Shown here one piece after another: positions 24,672-31,480 of a DNA stretch of 36,576 bases. This DNA comes from a virus: IMG/VR virus record IMGVR_UViG_3300043409_001730, positions 1 through 36,576 of that record. The stretch is one strand, 5' to 3'. The position numbers and the translations under genes were made by a program. The notes under the pieces are model-generated. The model had not been told where the DNA came from. It did not search any database and worked only from the letters and a program-made list of their open reading frames with translations. Positions within the stretch are counted from its first letter, which is position 1, and the number at the start of each line of letters is the position of its first letter.

Positions 24672-25706
24672 ATGCCATTCGACAACACAGACACATATCA
24701 GCAACCCCTCAATACAGCGGCGGTAACAGGGCAGACAATTAGCTCGCAAAAGCACAATATCTTAAATAAAGACCACAAAGACGCCCTCACGACAAGAGCA
24801 TCTAAAGCGGTTGTTGCGGCTTTAACGGTAACCGTCACCACCCTCTCGAATGCTTTTAACACTCATGTGAGTGGTGCATTTACGAACTTAAAGACAGCCT
24901 TTGAGACACATGTGAGTGCGAGCGCGACAAACGTTCACAAAGCGTCTCAAGTTAGCTTCACGCCTCAAGCTGGCGTGAGCGCAACAACGGTGCAAGCTGC
25001 GATTGTGCAAGCCGCAAGTATGGGCGGCGGTGGTGGGTCTGGCGGTGGCGGTGCTGGTTATCAGCTGACAAGTGAAAAAGGTCAAAATAATGGTTATGCA
25101 CCATTGGGGGCGAGTGGAAAAATCCCTGCTGCGCACCTGCCAACTCTTGCGGGCGGTGTGAACCTTGGCAATGTTATATCTGAGCCATTGTCTGGTGTTG
25201 CTCAAACATGGAATAAGCCCGTTAATCTTAAATTTATTGAAGTGATGATTTGGGGTGCAGGCGGCGATGGTATGCAAACTGGCACAAATAAACAAGGTGG
25301 TGGGGCTGGAGGCTTTGCCCGCAAAAAAATAGATGCAGTAAGCCTGCCTTCAAGTTTAAGTTATTATGCAGATTACACTGCAAAGAAAAGCGTTTTCGGC
25401 AATACAGCTACCCCCTCATTGTCAGTAGAAGCCCCCTTTGGTGGCAATGGCGCAATCACAACTGTCGGGGCTTTTAGCCTCTTTGCAGATAATGGCGGTG
25501 GGCAAACGCTAAATATTGGCAAAGATAATGAAAGCATTCAAGGTGGTAATGGCTCGCTCAATCGTGGCGGCAAGCCCTATCTTGATATAGGCTTGCCGCC
25601 TTTCATTGAAAATGGCGTTATTTTTGAGGGTAACGGCTTTGCTTGTGGCGGGGTGGGTGTCACAGGCGGCGGCTTAGGATATATCGTCATTAAAGAATAC
25701 TTTTAA
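24672..25706 (+). CDS. Second tail fibre or tip protein, glycine-rich
   Basis: The ATG directly follows the preceding stop. The 344-residue protein has an A/T/V-rich helical N-terminal part with two short repeats (AFNTHVSGAFTNLKTAFETH), a GGGGGSGGGGAG hinge near residue 118, the linker GYAPLGASGKIPAAHLPTLA typical of fibre shafts, and a C-terminal glycine-rich tip (IWGAGGDGM, QGGGAGGF, GGVGVTGGGLGYIVI). It resembles the tip of the larger fibre at 7476-9881 in composition. The two may form alternative or layered receptor-binding organs. Terminators lie after it. Confidence 0.78.
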   Translation: MPFDNTDTYQQPLNTAAVTGQTISSQKHNILNKDHKDALTTRASKAVVAALTVTVTTLSNAFNTHVSGAFTNLKTAFETHVSASATNVHKASQVSFTPQAGVSATTVQAAIVQAASMGGGGGSGGGGAGYQLTSEKGQNNGYAPLGASGKIPAAHLPTLAGGVNLGNVISEPLSGVAQTWNKPVNLKFIEVMIWGAGGDGMQTGTNKQGGGAGGFARKKIDAVSLPSSLSYYADYTAKKSVFGNTATPSLSVEAPFGGNGAITTVGAFSLFADNGGGQTLNIGKDNESIQGGNGSLNRGGKPYLDIGLPPFIENGVIFEGNGFACGGVGVTGGGLGYIVIKEYF

Positions 25707-25719
25707 CCCCTCACAACCA

Positions 25720-25736
25720 CCCGCTCGCAAGGCGGG
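25720..25736. repeat. Hairpin CCCGCTCGCAAGGCGGG, copy 1
   Basis: A 5-bp GC stem around TCGCAAG without a T tract. The identical 17-mer recurs at 25990-26006 with a T tract. The two copies bracket the small membrane gene 25826-25987. Confidence 0.7.
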
Positions 25737-25759
25737 CGTCTCAATGCCCATACAAACAA

Positions 25760-25794
25760 AAAGCCGTCAAGCGGCAAACTTGACGGCTTTTCTA
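25760..25794. terminator. Strong terminator after the second fibre gene
   Basis: AAAGCCGTCAAG 25760-25771 pairs perfectly with CTTGACGGCTTT 25779-25790 over a 7-base loop, followed by a short T-rich tail. A-rich sequence before the stem means it could also work leftward. Confidence 0.85.
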
Positions 25795-25825
25795 TTTTCA
25801 ACCCTTAAAGAACAAGGATTAAATC

Positions 25826-25987
25826 ATGGAAAATATAATAACTCAAATTGGCATTATTGTCAAACTCATAGGAGAAAAACCGATGTTAGAACTTGTAAAG
25901 AGCTGGTGGATAAAATTTTCAATTGGCTTTTCAATTATTGGATATTTCTACATGCCATTGCTCACTGAAATCGTCAAAAAAAATTAA
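25826..25987 (+). CDS. Small membrane protein with two starts, candidate holin
   Basis: This 53-residue frame starts at ATG 25826 with AAGGA ten bases upstream. A second in-frame ATG at 25883 has its own AGGAG at 25870-25874 and would give a 34-residue form. Both contain one membrane segment (FSIGFSIIGYFYMPLL) and a basic end (EIVKKN). The longer form adds an amphipathic N-terminus. Two starts producing a lysis effector and an inhibitor are known for lambda S-type holins. Position right before the lysozyme supports a holin role, but the protein is smaller than most holins, so this is inference. Terminator-type hairpins flank it on both sides. Confidence 0.6.
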   Translation: MENIITQIGIIVKLIGEKPMLELVKSWWIKFSIGFSIIGYFYMPLLTEIVKKN

Positions 25988-25989
25988 CC

Positions 25990-26012
25990 CCCGCTCGCAA
26001 GGCGGGTTTTTT
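25990..26012 (+). terminator. Terminator after the candidate holin gene
   Basis: CCCGC 25990-25994 pairs with GCGGG 26002-26006 around TCGCAAG, followed by six T residues. The hairpin is identical to copy 1 at 25720-25736. Confidence 0.82.
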
Positions 26013-26032
26013 ATTACCAAAAGGAAACCATC

Positions 26033-26758
26033 ATGAAAACGTCACAGGCTGGCATAGATTTAATCAAAGAATGGGAAGGGTTGCGCTTAAAGGCATACCT
26101 TTGCCCTGCCAATATCCTCACAATCGGTTATGGTCACACAAGCGCGGCGGGTGAGCCGCATGTGTTTGAAAATATGACCATTACGGCGGCTTTAGCTGAA
26201 GCCATTCTAAAGCGCGATTTAGAGCGATTTGAGCAGGCGGTTGAACGCACTGTAAAAGTGCCATTGTCTCAAAACCAATTTGACACGCTTGTCTCTTTCG
26301 CCTTCAATCTTGGCACTGATTGGCTCTCAAAAGCCACCTTCATGAAGCGTTTAAACAAAGGCGATTATGACGCTGTGCCGCGTGGTCTGCTCTCATTCAA
26401 TCGCGCGAATGGCGTGGTGCTTTTAGGCTTAACAAAACGCCGTCAAGCTGAAGCTGATATGTGGCTAAATGGGCGTGAGATTGAAGAGGTGAATAAGGCT
26501 GCACCGAAAAAGGTCTCGCAGTCTAAAACCATAGGTGCAGGTGGTGTTGTGGTTTCGGCTGGCGTTGGCACACTGGAAGCCTTGCGACAAGCAAAAGAAG
26601 CCCTCACCACTGCAAACGAGGTGAAGGGGCAACTATCTGAAATAAGCGGAACACTCACCCTGCAATCGTGGTTGATTGGCGGCTTGGCTCTTGTCGTTAT
26701 TGGTGGTGCTTCCTTCATGATGTGGGAACGCATTAAGAAAAATAGAGAGGGCATTTAA
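26033..26758 (+). CDS. Endolysin, GH24 lysozyme with C-terminal membrane anchor
   Basis: AAAGGA precedes the ATG. Residues 1-150 form a T4-type lysozyme that cuts peptidoglycan. The catalytic triad reads Glu15, Cys24, Thr30 in the E-8-C-5-T spacing (EWEGLRLKAY, then TIGYGHT), with Cys replacing the Asp of T4 lysozyme as in some related endolysins. Residues about 205-230 (SWLIGGLALVVIGGASFMMW) form a membrane segment followed by basic residues. There is no N-terminal signal anchor. A C-terminal anchor suggests the enzyme is held at the inner membrane, with release or export tied to holin action or membrane depolarisation (inference). Confidence 0.92.
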   Translation: MKTSQAGIDLIKEWEGLRLKAYLCPANILTIGYGHTSAAGEPHVFENMTITAALAEAILKRDLERFEQAVERTVKVPLSQNQFDTLVSFAFNLGTDWLSKATFMKRLNKGDYDAVPRGLLSFNRANGVVLLGLTKRRQAEADMWLNGREIEEVNKAAPKKVSQSKTIGAGGVVVSAGVGTLEALRQAKEALTTANEVKGQLSEISGTLTLQSWLIGGLALVVIGGASFMMWERIKKNREGI

Positions 26759-26759
26759 C

Positions 26760-26900
26760 ATGATACCCTTTCAAAGCTTAATAAATTGGGCTTTAAGCCT
26801 TCTCGTTGCTTGCGCCTTCATGTGGATAGGCTGGAAAGCCAATGACTTCAAAGACAAGGTGTGTGACACACCCGTGATAGGGAGATTATGCCGTGAATGA
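26760..26900 (+). CDS. Small membrane protein after endolysin, possible spanin part
   Basis: This 46-residue frame starts two bases after the endolysin stop region (ATG 26760) and ends at 26900, overlapping the next gene by 8 bases. It has one membrane segment (WALSLLVACAFMWIGW). The LVAC at residues 15-18 resembles a lipobox, but the N-terminus lacks positive charge. Two more cysteines occur near the C-terminus (VCDTPVIGRLCRE). It may be part of a spanin pair or a holin-like accessory protein. The overlap with the next gene and the position in the lysis cassette are the main support. Confidence 0.55.
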   Translation: MIPFQSLINWALSLLVACAFMWIGWKANDFKDKVCDTPVIGRLCRE

Positions 26901-27111
26901 ATTTATCAAAGACGTTAATTTGCTCTTGCCAATGGGCGGCGTGATTGTTGCAATCACCGTTTACTTTCATCAAAAGCTGCAAGGCTTGAATGAAAAAATC
27001 CATGATTTGCAAATCTCAAACATGGATAAATTCGCCACGAAAGATGACATTCACAAGCTTGAAATCGGGCTTGACCGCATTCATGACAAGCTTGATAAGA
27101 TGGTGAGATAG
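26893..27111 (+). CDS. Membrane protein with periplasmic or cytosolic coiled coil, lysis accessory
   Basis: A GTG at 26893, overlapping the preceding small gene and preceded by AGGGAGA, gives 72 residues. Residues 10-28 (LLLPMGGVIVAITVYFH) form a membrane segment; residues 30-72 form a regular charged coiled coil ending in KLEIGLDRIHDKLDKMV. This build fits an i-spanin or an XhlA-like holin accessory. With the gene before it, it might form the spanin complex that disrupts the outer membrane, but the order and small sizes differ from Rz/Rz1. It is the last rightward gene; its TAG merges into the repeat ATAGTTTGGGA. Confidence 0.6.
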   Translation: MNEFIKDVNLLLPMGGVIVAITVYFHQKLQGLNEKIHDLQISNMDKFATKDDIHKLEIGLDRIHDKLDKMVR

Positions 27112-27290
27112 TTTGGGAAATCTCAAAAAAAGTCAATAGAATCAATAGGCAGTAAATTGTTGCTTGGGAGCGTTAACCTGTTGATTTTATTGATAAATAC
27201 CTGTCCCTTTGGAATCGCCATTTTTTAAAAATATCATTTAAAATCAATTACTTAGTTACATAGTTTGGGAGACTAAATAATGGTTTGGGA
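27108..27290. other. Repeat-bearing region beside integrase, candidate attP
   Basis: The 161-base gap 27112-27272 contains no gene. ATAGTTTGGGA occurs at 27108-27118 and 27260-27270, with related GTTTGGGA at 27283-27290 and GCTTGGGA at 27162-27169, all on the same strand. An imperfect inverted repeat (12 of 13) pairs 27133-27145 with 27181-27193. Direct repeats and a dyad beside the integrase stop are the expected make-up of a tyrosine-integrase attachment site with arm sites. The core crossover sequence cannot be fixed without the host junctions. The dyad could also terminate the converging transcripts. Confidence 0.5.
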
Positions 27291-28319
27291 ATTTTTGTTT
27301 TTGTGGTGTTCTTCATAAACCTTAAAAGCACGTTCAATCATAAGCTCGCTATTAGCCGCTTTCGCATAATGTTGCGTTGTTTGGTTATCGCTATGCCCTA
27401 GTGCTTCGCGCACATGGTTAAAGTCAACTCCCATGTTAATTAGTCTAACTGCCATAACTTTTCGCAAGCCGTGAGCAACGCATCTATCGGGAAGCCCTGC
27501 CCTATCAATCATGGTTGAAATCCATTGACGACCGCCATTTTGTGTGAACGGCTTTCCGTGTTCTGTTAAAATAATCATCATTGAATCGCCGCGTAACGGC
27601 TCTATCGCTTCTCGTAATTGTGGCAAAATAGGAATCGCCATTTTCTTTCCTGTTTTTTGCTGTTTGAAGCGAAATTTATTGTTTTCAATATGCCCCCATG
27701 TGAGGGAGAGACAATCACTGATTCGCTGCCCTGTGAAAAGCAACAAAGCAAACAACGCCCGTTGTTTCGTGCCAATTGGATAGAATGATTCAAATTGAGC
27801 AACCTCTTGCTCGCTCCATGTGTGATGCTCTCCGCCTTTGTTCTTCTTGACATTCGAGGCGGGGTTGCGGTCTATCATGCCTAAAGCAATTGCAAAATTT
27901 AGCAGTGTTTCAAGGCGTTTTATGAGGTTGTTTGCTGCCTGTGGTCTGTCCTTCATCTTCGACATAATCGCAAGCGCGTGTTCATGTTTAAAATCTTTCA
28001 CTTGCAAAGCCCCTGCAACCTTCAAAAAATGGTCAAGGCTGGTTCGATAAGAACGTTGTGTTGAAAGCGCAAGGTTAGTGAAATTTGCAGAACTGAAATA
28101 TTTTATTGCAAGCTCGTTAAAGCTGCCCTGCCCTGCCCTAATAACTGGCTTTTGTGGCTTTGAGCTAGCTTTTGCCGCGTGATATTCATCTATAAACGCT
28201 TCGCTTCCATATGGGCTTTTAAGCCTTGTGCGCTTACCTGTTTTCGGGTCTCTATAATTATAATAGACGCTCCCCTTAACAGTATTACGTTCTATGTGTT
28301 TTAAGTCAATTAAGGTCAT
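27273..28319 (-). CDS. int: Tyrosine integrase
   Basis: This 348-residue site-specific recombinase inserts the phage into, and helps excise it from, the host chromosome. An N-terminal arm-binding part is followed by a SAM-like core-binding domain (about 65-155) and the catalytic domain. Active-site residues are visible: R199 (TGQRISD), K222 (QQKTGKK), H283 and R286 (HGLRK), H309 (LGHS) and the nucleophile Y318 (QHYAK). It starts in an ATGA overlap with the excisionase gene and is the last gene of the leftward operon. It ends beside the repeat-rich candidate attP. Confidence 0.95.
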   Translation of the reverse strand: MTLIDLKHIERNTVKGSVYYNYRDPKTGKRTRLKSPYGSEAFIDEYHAAKASSKPQKPVIRAGQGSFNELAIKYFSSANFTNLALSTQRSYRTSLDHFLKVAGALQVKDFKHEHALAIMSKMKDRPQAANNLIKRLETLLNFAIALGMIDRNPASNVKKNKGGEHHTWSEQEVAQFESFYPIGTKQRALFALLLFTGQRISDCLSLTWGHIENNKFRFKQQKTGKKMAIPILPQLREAIEPLRGDSMMIILTEHGKPFTQNGGRQWISTMIDRAGLPDRCVAHGLRKVMAVRLINMGVDFNHVREALGHSDNQTTQHYAKAANSELMIERAFKVYEEHHKNKNSQTII

Positions 28320-28540
28320 AATCCGTCAATCGCTGCCATGAGGTCGTCTTTCACGTTTACGTTAGCCCCCTTTGTTTTGTCGAAGGCGTTCAATAATTCA
28401 TCGGTTGACCACCGCTTAGAACGGCAATCAAGAGGCAATGCGGGGGGCAGAATACCCCTGTCAACTTGCTTTTGAAACGTTGCAGGGCATATTCCAAACA
28501 ATTTAGCCGCGTCTTTGATTGGTATGGCTATGGGTTTCAT
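28316..28540 (-). CDS. xis: Excisionase / AlpA-type DNA-binding protein
   Basis: This 74-residue protein is a compact winged helix-turn-helix of the AlpA/excisionase type: IPIKDAAKLFGICPATFQKQ (helices one and two), a wing PALPLDCRSKRWSTDELL and a charged tail. Such proteins bend DNA at attP to favour excision and can also regulate int. It overlaps int by four bases and begins one base after the stop of the gene before it, so int and xis are made together from the leftward promoter. Confidence 0.85.
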   Translation of the reverse strand: MKPIAIPIKDAAKLFGICPATFQKQVDRGILPPALPLDCRSKRWSTDELLNAFDKTKGANVNVKDDLMAAIDGL

Positions 28541-28541
28541 T

Positions 28542-28778
28542 TCACCAAATCTCCTGATTTCTATCGCCTATGTTTAACGTGCCAGCCCATTTTAAGAGGT
28601 CTGGTTTAAACACGCGCTTTACGTCTGCAATATTAAAAATACCCCCTTCATAAAGGGAAACGAAAGTGCCTTCAAAATACCGAAGCTTGTCTCTAAACTG
28701 TTTGCCATTTTCCAGAATTACGTAAACTTCGCTGCCACCCTCTATTCTAGAGACTTCTAAAATTGCTTTTTCGTTCAT
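28542..28778 (-). CDS. Small protein in the recombination operon, unknown
   Basis: This 78-residue protein is not recognised. Strands dominate the first half (AILEVSRIEGGSEVYVILEN) and a YFEGTFVSLYEGGIFNI stretch follows, consistent with a small beta-barrel. There is no membrane segment. The start overlaps the upstream stop (ATGA), and one base separates its stop from the excisionase start. Expressed early with xis and int, it may be an accessory regulator or host-targeting protein; that is inference. Confidence 0.6.
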   Translation of the reverse strand: MNEKAILEVSRIEGGSEVYVILENGKQFRDKLRYFEGTFVSLYEGGIFNIADVKRVFKPDLLKWAGTLNIGDRNQEIW

Positions 28779-29041
28779 CTCACACCCGCCTTTTCCATGT
28801 ATTCGTGAAGCACCATGTTGTTGTGCTCATCATCATCTGACATTTTTTTTAAGGTCGAATTTGCAAAAAACATGTCATTGCAATCGTTAAGCTCAAGATT
28901 TATCTCTCTTCTAATCTTTTCAGCCTCATTTTGAAGTGTGAAAATGGCGTGCATTATGCCAGCTTCTTTTTTCTTCAATTTATAAGCCTCGTCAATTAAG
29001 TGAGCGTCTCGTCTTTGCTCTTCTGTGAATGGTTTCATCAT
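28775..29041 (-). CDS. Helical small protein, unknown
   Basis: The frame extends upstream to 29110, but that part overlaps the next gene. The ATG pair at 29041 and 29038, one base after the upstream stop, is the natural start, giving 88 residues. The protein is almost wholly helical and charged (TEEQRRDAHLIDEAYKLKKK, NEAEKIRREINLELND), with a probable coiled coil. No family is recognised. It is coupled to its neighbours by overlaps. Confidence 0.6.
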   Translation of the reverse strand: MMKPFTEEQRRDAHLIDEAYKLKKKEAGIMHAIFTLQNEAEKIRREINLELNDCNDMFFANSTLKKMSDDDEHNNMVLHEYMEKAGVR

Positions 29042-29042
29042 C

Positions 29043-29426
29043 TCACACCCCCAACGCTTTAAGAGGGAGGGCGCGAAGCCAAGTATAATCATCATCAAAT
29101 TGAGCATCATCGCGTGGATTGCTTTTCATTGATAACATCCAGCCTGATATATTGCCCTCTTGTTCACCATCATCATTGTAATGGAAGCAACCAATGCCTG
29201 TATGTTTGCCCTCAAGAACAATCAAGTATTCGTCGCCCTCAACAATAGAAGTCATTGTTTGTGGCGTAACCCATTGCTCTTGAATGAAATCAAGCGCGAT
29301 GGCTTTGCGGTCTATGGCTATGGCGGCTTGTAAAAGTTCCGTCATTTGACCATCACCATAGCTGAATTTCTCACCGATTGTTTCCCACCCTGCTTGTAAA
29401 GCGTCTTCGGTTGGTTCATAGCTCAT
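29043..29426 (-). CDS. Hypothetical early protein, acidic
   Basis: This 127-residue acidic protein is not recognised. Features include EALQ-like N-terminal helices, a beta-rich centre (EYLIVLEGKHTGIGCFHYND) and a C-terminal DDDYTWLRALPLKAL segment. It overlaps the Cys-rich microprotein by four bases and is followed directly by the helical 88-residue protein. Acidic small early phage proteins often mimic DNA or bind host regulators, but nothing here shows that directly. Confidence 0.6.
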   Translation of the reverse strand: MSYEPTEDALQAGWETIGEKFSYGDGQMTELLQAAIAIDRKAIALDFIQEQWVTPQTMTSIVEGDEYLIVLEGKHTGIGCFHYNDDGEQEGNISGWMLSMKSNPRDDAQFDDDYTWLRALPLKALGV

Positions 29427-29602
29427 GACACCATCTCCAAAATGTTAAAATCTTCTTCGCCCTTAAAGCATTCACAATAGTGTTGTGGTCTTACGGGTTC
29501 GTCAAAATGATTTGAAAACTCGTTCGCGCAAGTGAAGGTTTTTATAAACCGCCCCTCGTTCCACGCTTCACTTGCATAAATGCACTCGCTGCAACGTTTC
29601 AT
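29423..29602 (-). CDS. Cys-rich microprotein, probable zinc-binding
   Basis: A 59-residue frame fits exactly between the HNH gene and the acidic gene, with ATGA overlaps at both ends, which is strong support although it is very short. Cysteines are paired: CSEC at residues 4-7 and HYCEC near residues 41-45, with a lone Cys25. Two CxxC-type pairs suggest a zinc ribbon or knuckle, perhaps binding nucleic acid or a partner protein. The family is not recognised. Confidence 0.65.
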   Translation of the reverse strand: MKRCSECIYASEAWNEGRFIKTFTCANEFSNHFDEPVRPQHYCECFKGEEDFNILEMVS

Positions 29603-29955
29603 GATATGTCTCCATACATTTGCCGAACGTTCGGCTTGTTTTCTTGTCTAAATGGGCGCGAAGGTATTTTTGCCTTTTTCTCTTTTTTAAAACCGCAATG
29701 TTTTAAAGCGATTCTTTCGGCTTTGGCTATCTTGGCAGTGTCACCAGTTTTGCCATGTGTTTTATTGTTGTGGCATGGCACACAAAGAAGTTGCATATTG
29801 CTAACCTCGTCTTTGCCGCCCATTCTCCACGGTATAACGTGGTCAACGTGGAACGGGTTTCCAGTGCCTAACGCGTCTTTACAGTCATTACAGATTGCCC
29901 CGTCACGGGCTTTTAGCTCGTCAATGATTGTTGTTGTTATGCGGCGGCGTTTCAT
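29599..29955 (-). CDS. HNH endonuclease
   Basis: This 118-residue protein has a complete HNH nuclease: structural zinc cysteines C22 and C25 (ICNDC) and C58 and C61 (LLCVPCHNNK), the catalytic VDHVIPW with D38-H39, and N53 in VSNMQLLC. A basic C-terminal tail could bind DNA. It lies in the recombination operon rather than next to terminase, so a role in recombination, host DNA attack or a homing-type activity is more likely than in packaging. Overlaps of four bases with both neighbours show it is a settled part of the operon, not an inserted homing gene. Confidence 0.9.
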   Translation of the reverse strand: MKRRRITTTIIDELKARDGAICNDCKDALGTGNPFHVDHVIPWRMGGKDEVSNMQLLCVPCHNNKTHGKTGDTAKIAKAERIALKHCGFKKEKKAKIPSRPFRQENKPNVRQMYGDIS

Positions 29956-30374
29956 GCTGCTTTCCTATTGCTTTCACCAAACACGTCCAACACTCCTTTG
30001 CCAAATCTTTCAATTAGGGCGATTCTTGCCTTTTCAAAAAACTTGTTAAATTCGTCTTGTGTTGCACTTGAAAAGTCTGTCGAAGAAACCCGCAATTCAA
30101 CCTTGCCAGTAAGCGGGTTCACATGCTCTTCATAAAGACCGCAAGATTGCTTTAAGGCATAGTGCAAGCCGTTAGCCCCGCATTTTAAGCCTGTTGCGCG
30201 GCATATTTCATGAAGACCAACCCAATAAAATGAGTTTTGTCGACTTGAACGTGGGCGCGTGAAAACCGCCTTATATTCAACGCCTAATGCAAGACCGTCA
30301 ATATCAATCGCGCTTAAATGGTCGGCGGGTTTTATACCGCTAAATTCTTTTTTTAACCTAAGTTCAATTGCCAT
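29952..30374 (-). CDS. NinB-like recombination protein (tentative)
   Basis: ATG 30374 follows GGAGG and lies just after the RecT stop, giving 140 residues; an earlier in-frame start at 30410 overlaps recT. The central part, PRSSRQNSFYWVGLHEICRA followed by LHYALKQSCGLYEE, and the position between RecT and an HNH protein suggest a NinB/Orf-like recombination mediator, which helps load RecA- or RecT-type proteins on SSB-coated DNA. The similarity is by pattern and context and could be wrong. Confidence 0.5.
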   Translation of the reverse strand: MAIELRLKKEFSGIKPADHLSAIDIDGLALGVEYKAVFTRPRSSRQNSFYWVGLHEICRATGLKCGANGLHYALKQSCGLYEEHVNPLTGKVELRVSSTDFSSATQDEFNKFFEKARIALIERFGKGVLDVFGESNRKAA

Positions 30375-30375
30375 T

Positions 30376-31476
30376 TTAAGCCTCCGCAAGCTGGTCGCGT
30401 TTAGCGTCAATATTACGCTTCAAAGTGTCTTGCGCTTTTTTTGTGAGCTTGTCAGTGTCTGCAATAAATTTATCATTTTGTTGGATTAACGAATCAAGTG
30501 CCTCTATAGTTTTGCTGCTATTGATAGCCTTCACCATGTTTTTGAATAAGGGTGTGCTCTCATCAAGCTCCACCATATCCCCCGCGCCGCCTTTATCAAC
30601 AGGTGGTGGCGCGGGGGCATGTTCCACAGGCGCGTTATCGATTGCGCCTATAGTATTCGTATCAACAACCTCGTCTTCATTCCAAACAACCTGCTTTTCG
30701 CCTTCAAAGCCGTGTAGTTCAGCTACATTTGATTGAGCCTGTGGCGGTGGTGGTGGTGCAATCATCGGGTTAATAGGAGTAACATCTTTAAAATCAAATT
30801 CACTTTCGATTCCATTTTGAATGTATATTAATTCTGGGCTTTTTTTAACCCGCTTTGATATACGATGGAAAAGTGTTTTTCTTGCTTGTTCACCAAAATT
30901 TGAAGCCCAAACATGGTCTTTTGCTGCAACCGCTCTTATTTTTTCAATTTCATCGATGGTCATTTCTTCGTGAAATAATTCGCCTTCTTTCGTTATCACA
31001 TAGGCATAATAAAAGCGTAAATTGCCGCGCTCATCTGGTGCACTGCGCTCATGTTTAAAGTGTGCACCTGTCTCATCAATCCAAGAACGGTAAATGTCTC
31101 CTTTATAAACAGGGAGAGCATCGAACTGTTTAAAGCCCGCCGCATGGAATAGCTTTTTCACACCGTCAACCATTAAATAGAACTTTGCAGCCTTTGCACC
31201 AATAGTTTTGTCATAAAAATATGCAATAGCACTTTCACGACCATCAATAACAACACCGATACGTGCCGCATGAAGAATAACAACCTGCAAACTTTGAAAG
31301 TTTGCAGATAAGCAATCATTATTCTTGCTTAACGATAACATTAGCCCTGCTTTGAACGCTGCGACATTCATTGATTTAGGTAAAACGCCCTCAATCATTG
31401 GTATAATTTGGTCAAATTTCTTAGAAAACTCAGTAATTGACATTGGCACTTTTGCGTCTCTAACACTTTGGTTCAT
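30376..31476 (-). CDS. recT: RecT-family single-strand annealing protein
   Basis: This 366-residue protein has the RecT core at residues about 20-225: LSKNNDCLSANFQSLQVVIL, IAYFYDKTIGAKAAKFYLMV and the later WASNFGEQARKTLFHRISKR. RecT proteins anneal complementary single strands during phage replication and recombination. A proline-rich, probably disordered linker (about 235-300) connects to a helical C-terminal tail (SSKTIEALDSLIQQNDKFIA) not present in all members and perhaps an SSB- or partner-binding module. No RecE or YqaJ exonuclease is recognisable nearby. The SSB is in the rightward early operon. Confidence 0.88.
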   Translation of the reverse strand: MNQSVRDAKVPMSITEFSKKFDQIIPMIEGVLPKSMNVAAFKAGLMLSLSKNNDCLSANFQSLQVVILHAARIGVVIDGRESAIAYFYDKTIGAKAAKFYLMVDGVKKLFHAAGFKQFDALPVYKGDIYRSWIDETGAHFKHERSAPDERGNLRFYYAYVITKEGELFHEEMTIDEIEKIRAVAAKDHVWASNFGEQARKTLFHRISKRVKKSPELIYIQNGIESEFDFKDVTPINPMIAPPPPPQAQSNVAELHGFEGEKQVVWNEDEVVDTNTIGAIDNAPVEHAPAPPPVDKGGAGDMVELDESTPLFKNMVKAINSSKTIEALDSLIQQNDKFIADTDKLTKKAQDTLKRNIDAKRDQLAEA

Positions 31477-31480
31477 TTTT

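Noticed and set aside
25744-25968. 74-codon open frame over the terminator and holin region
   Set aside because: It starts without a ribosome-binding site, reads through the terminator stem, and is out of frame with the better-supported 25826-25987 gene.
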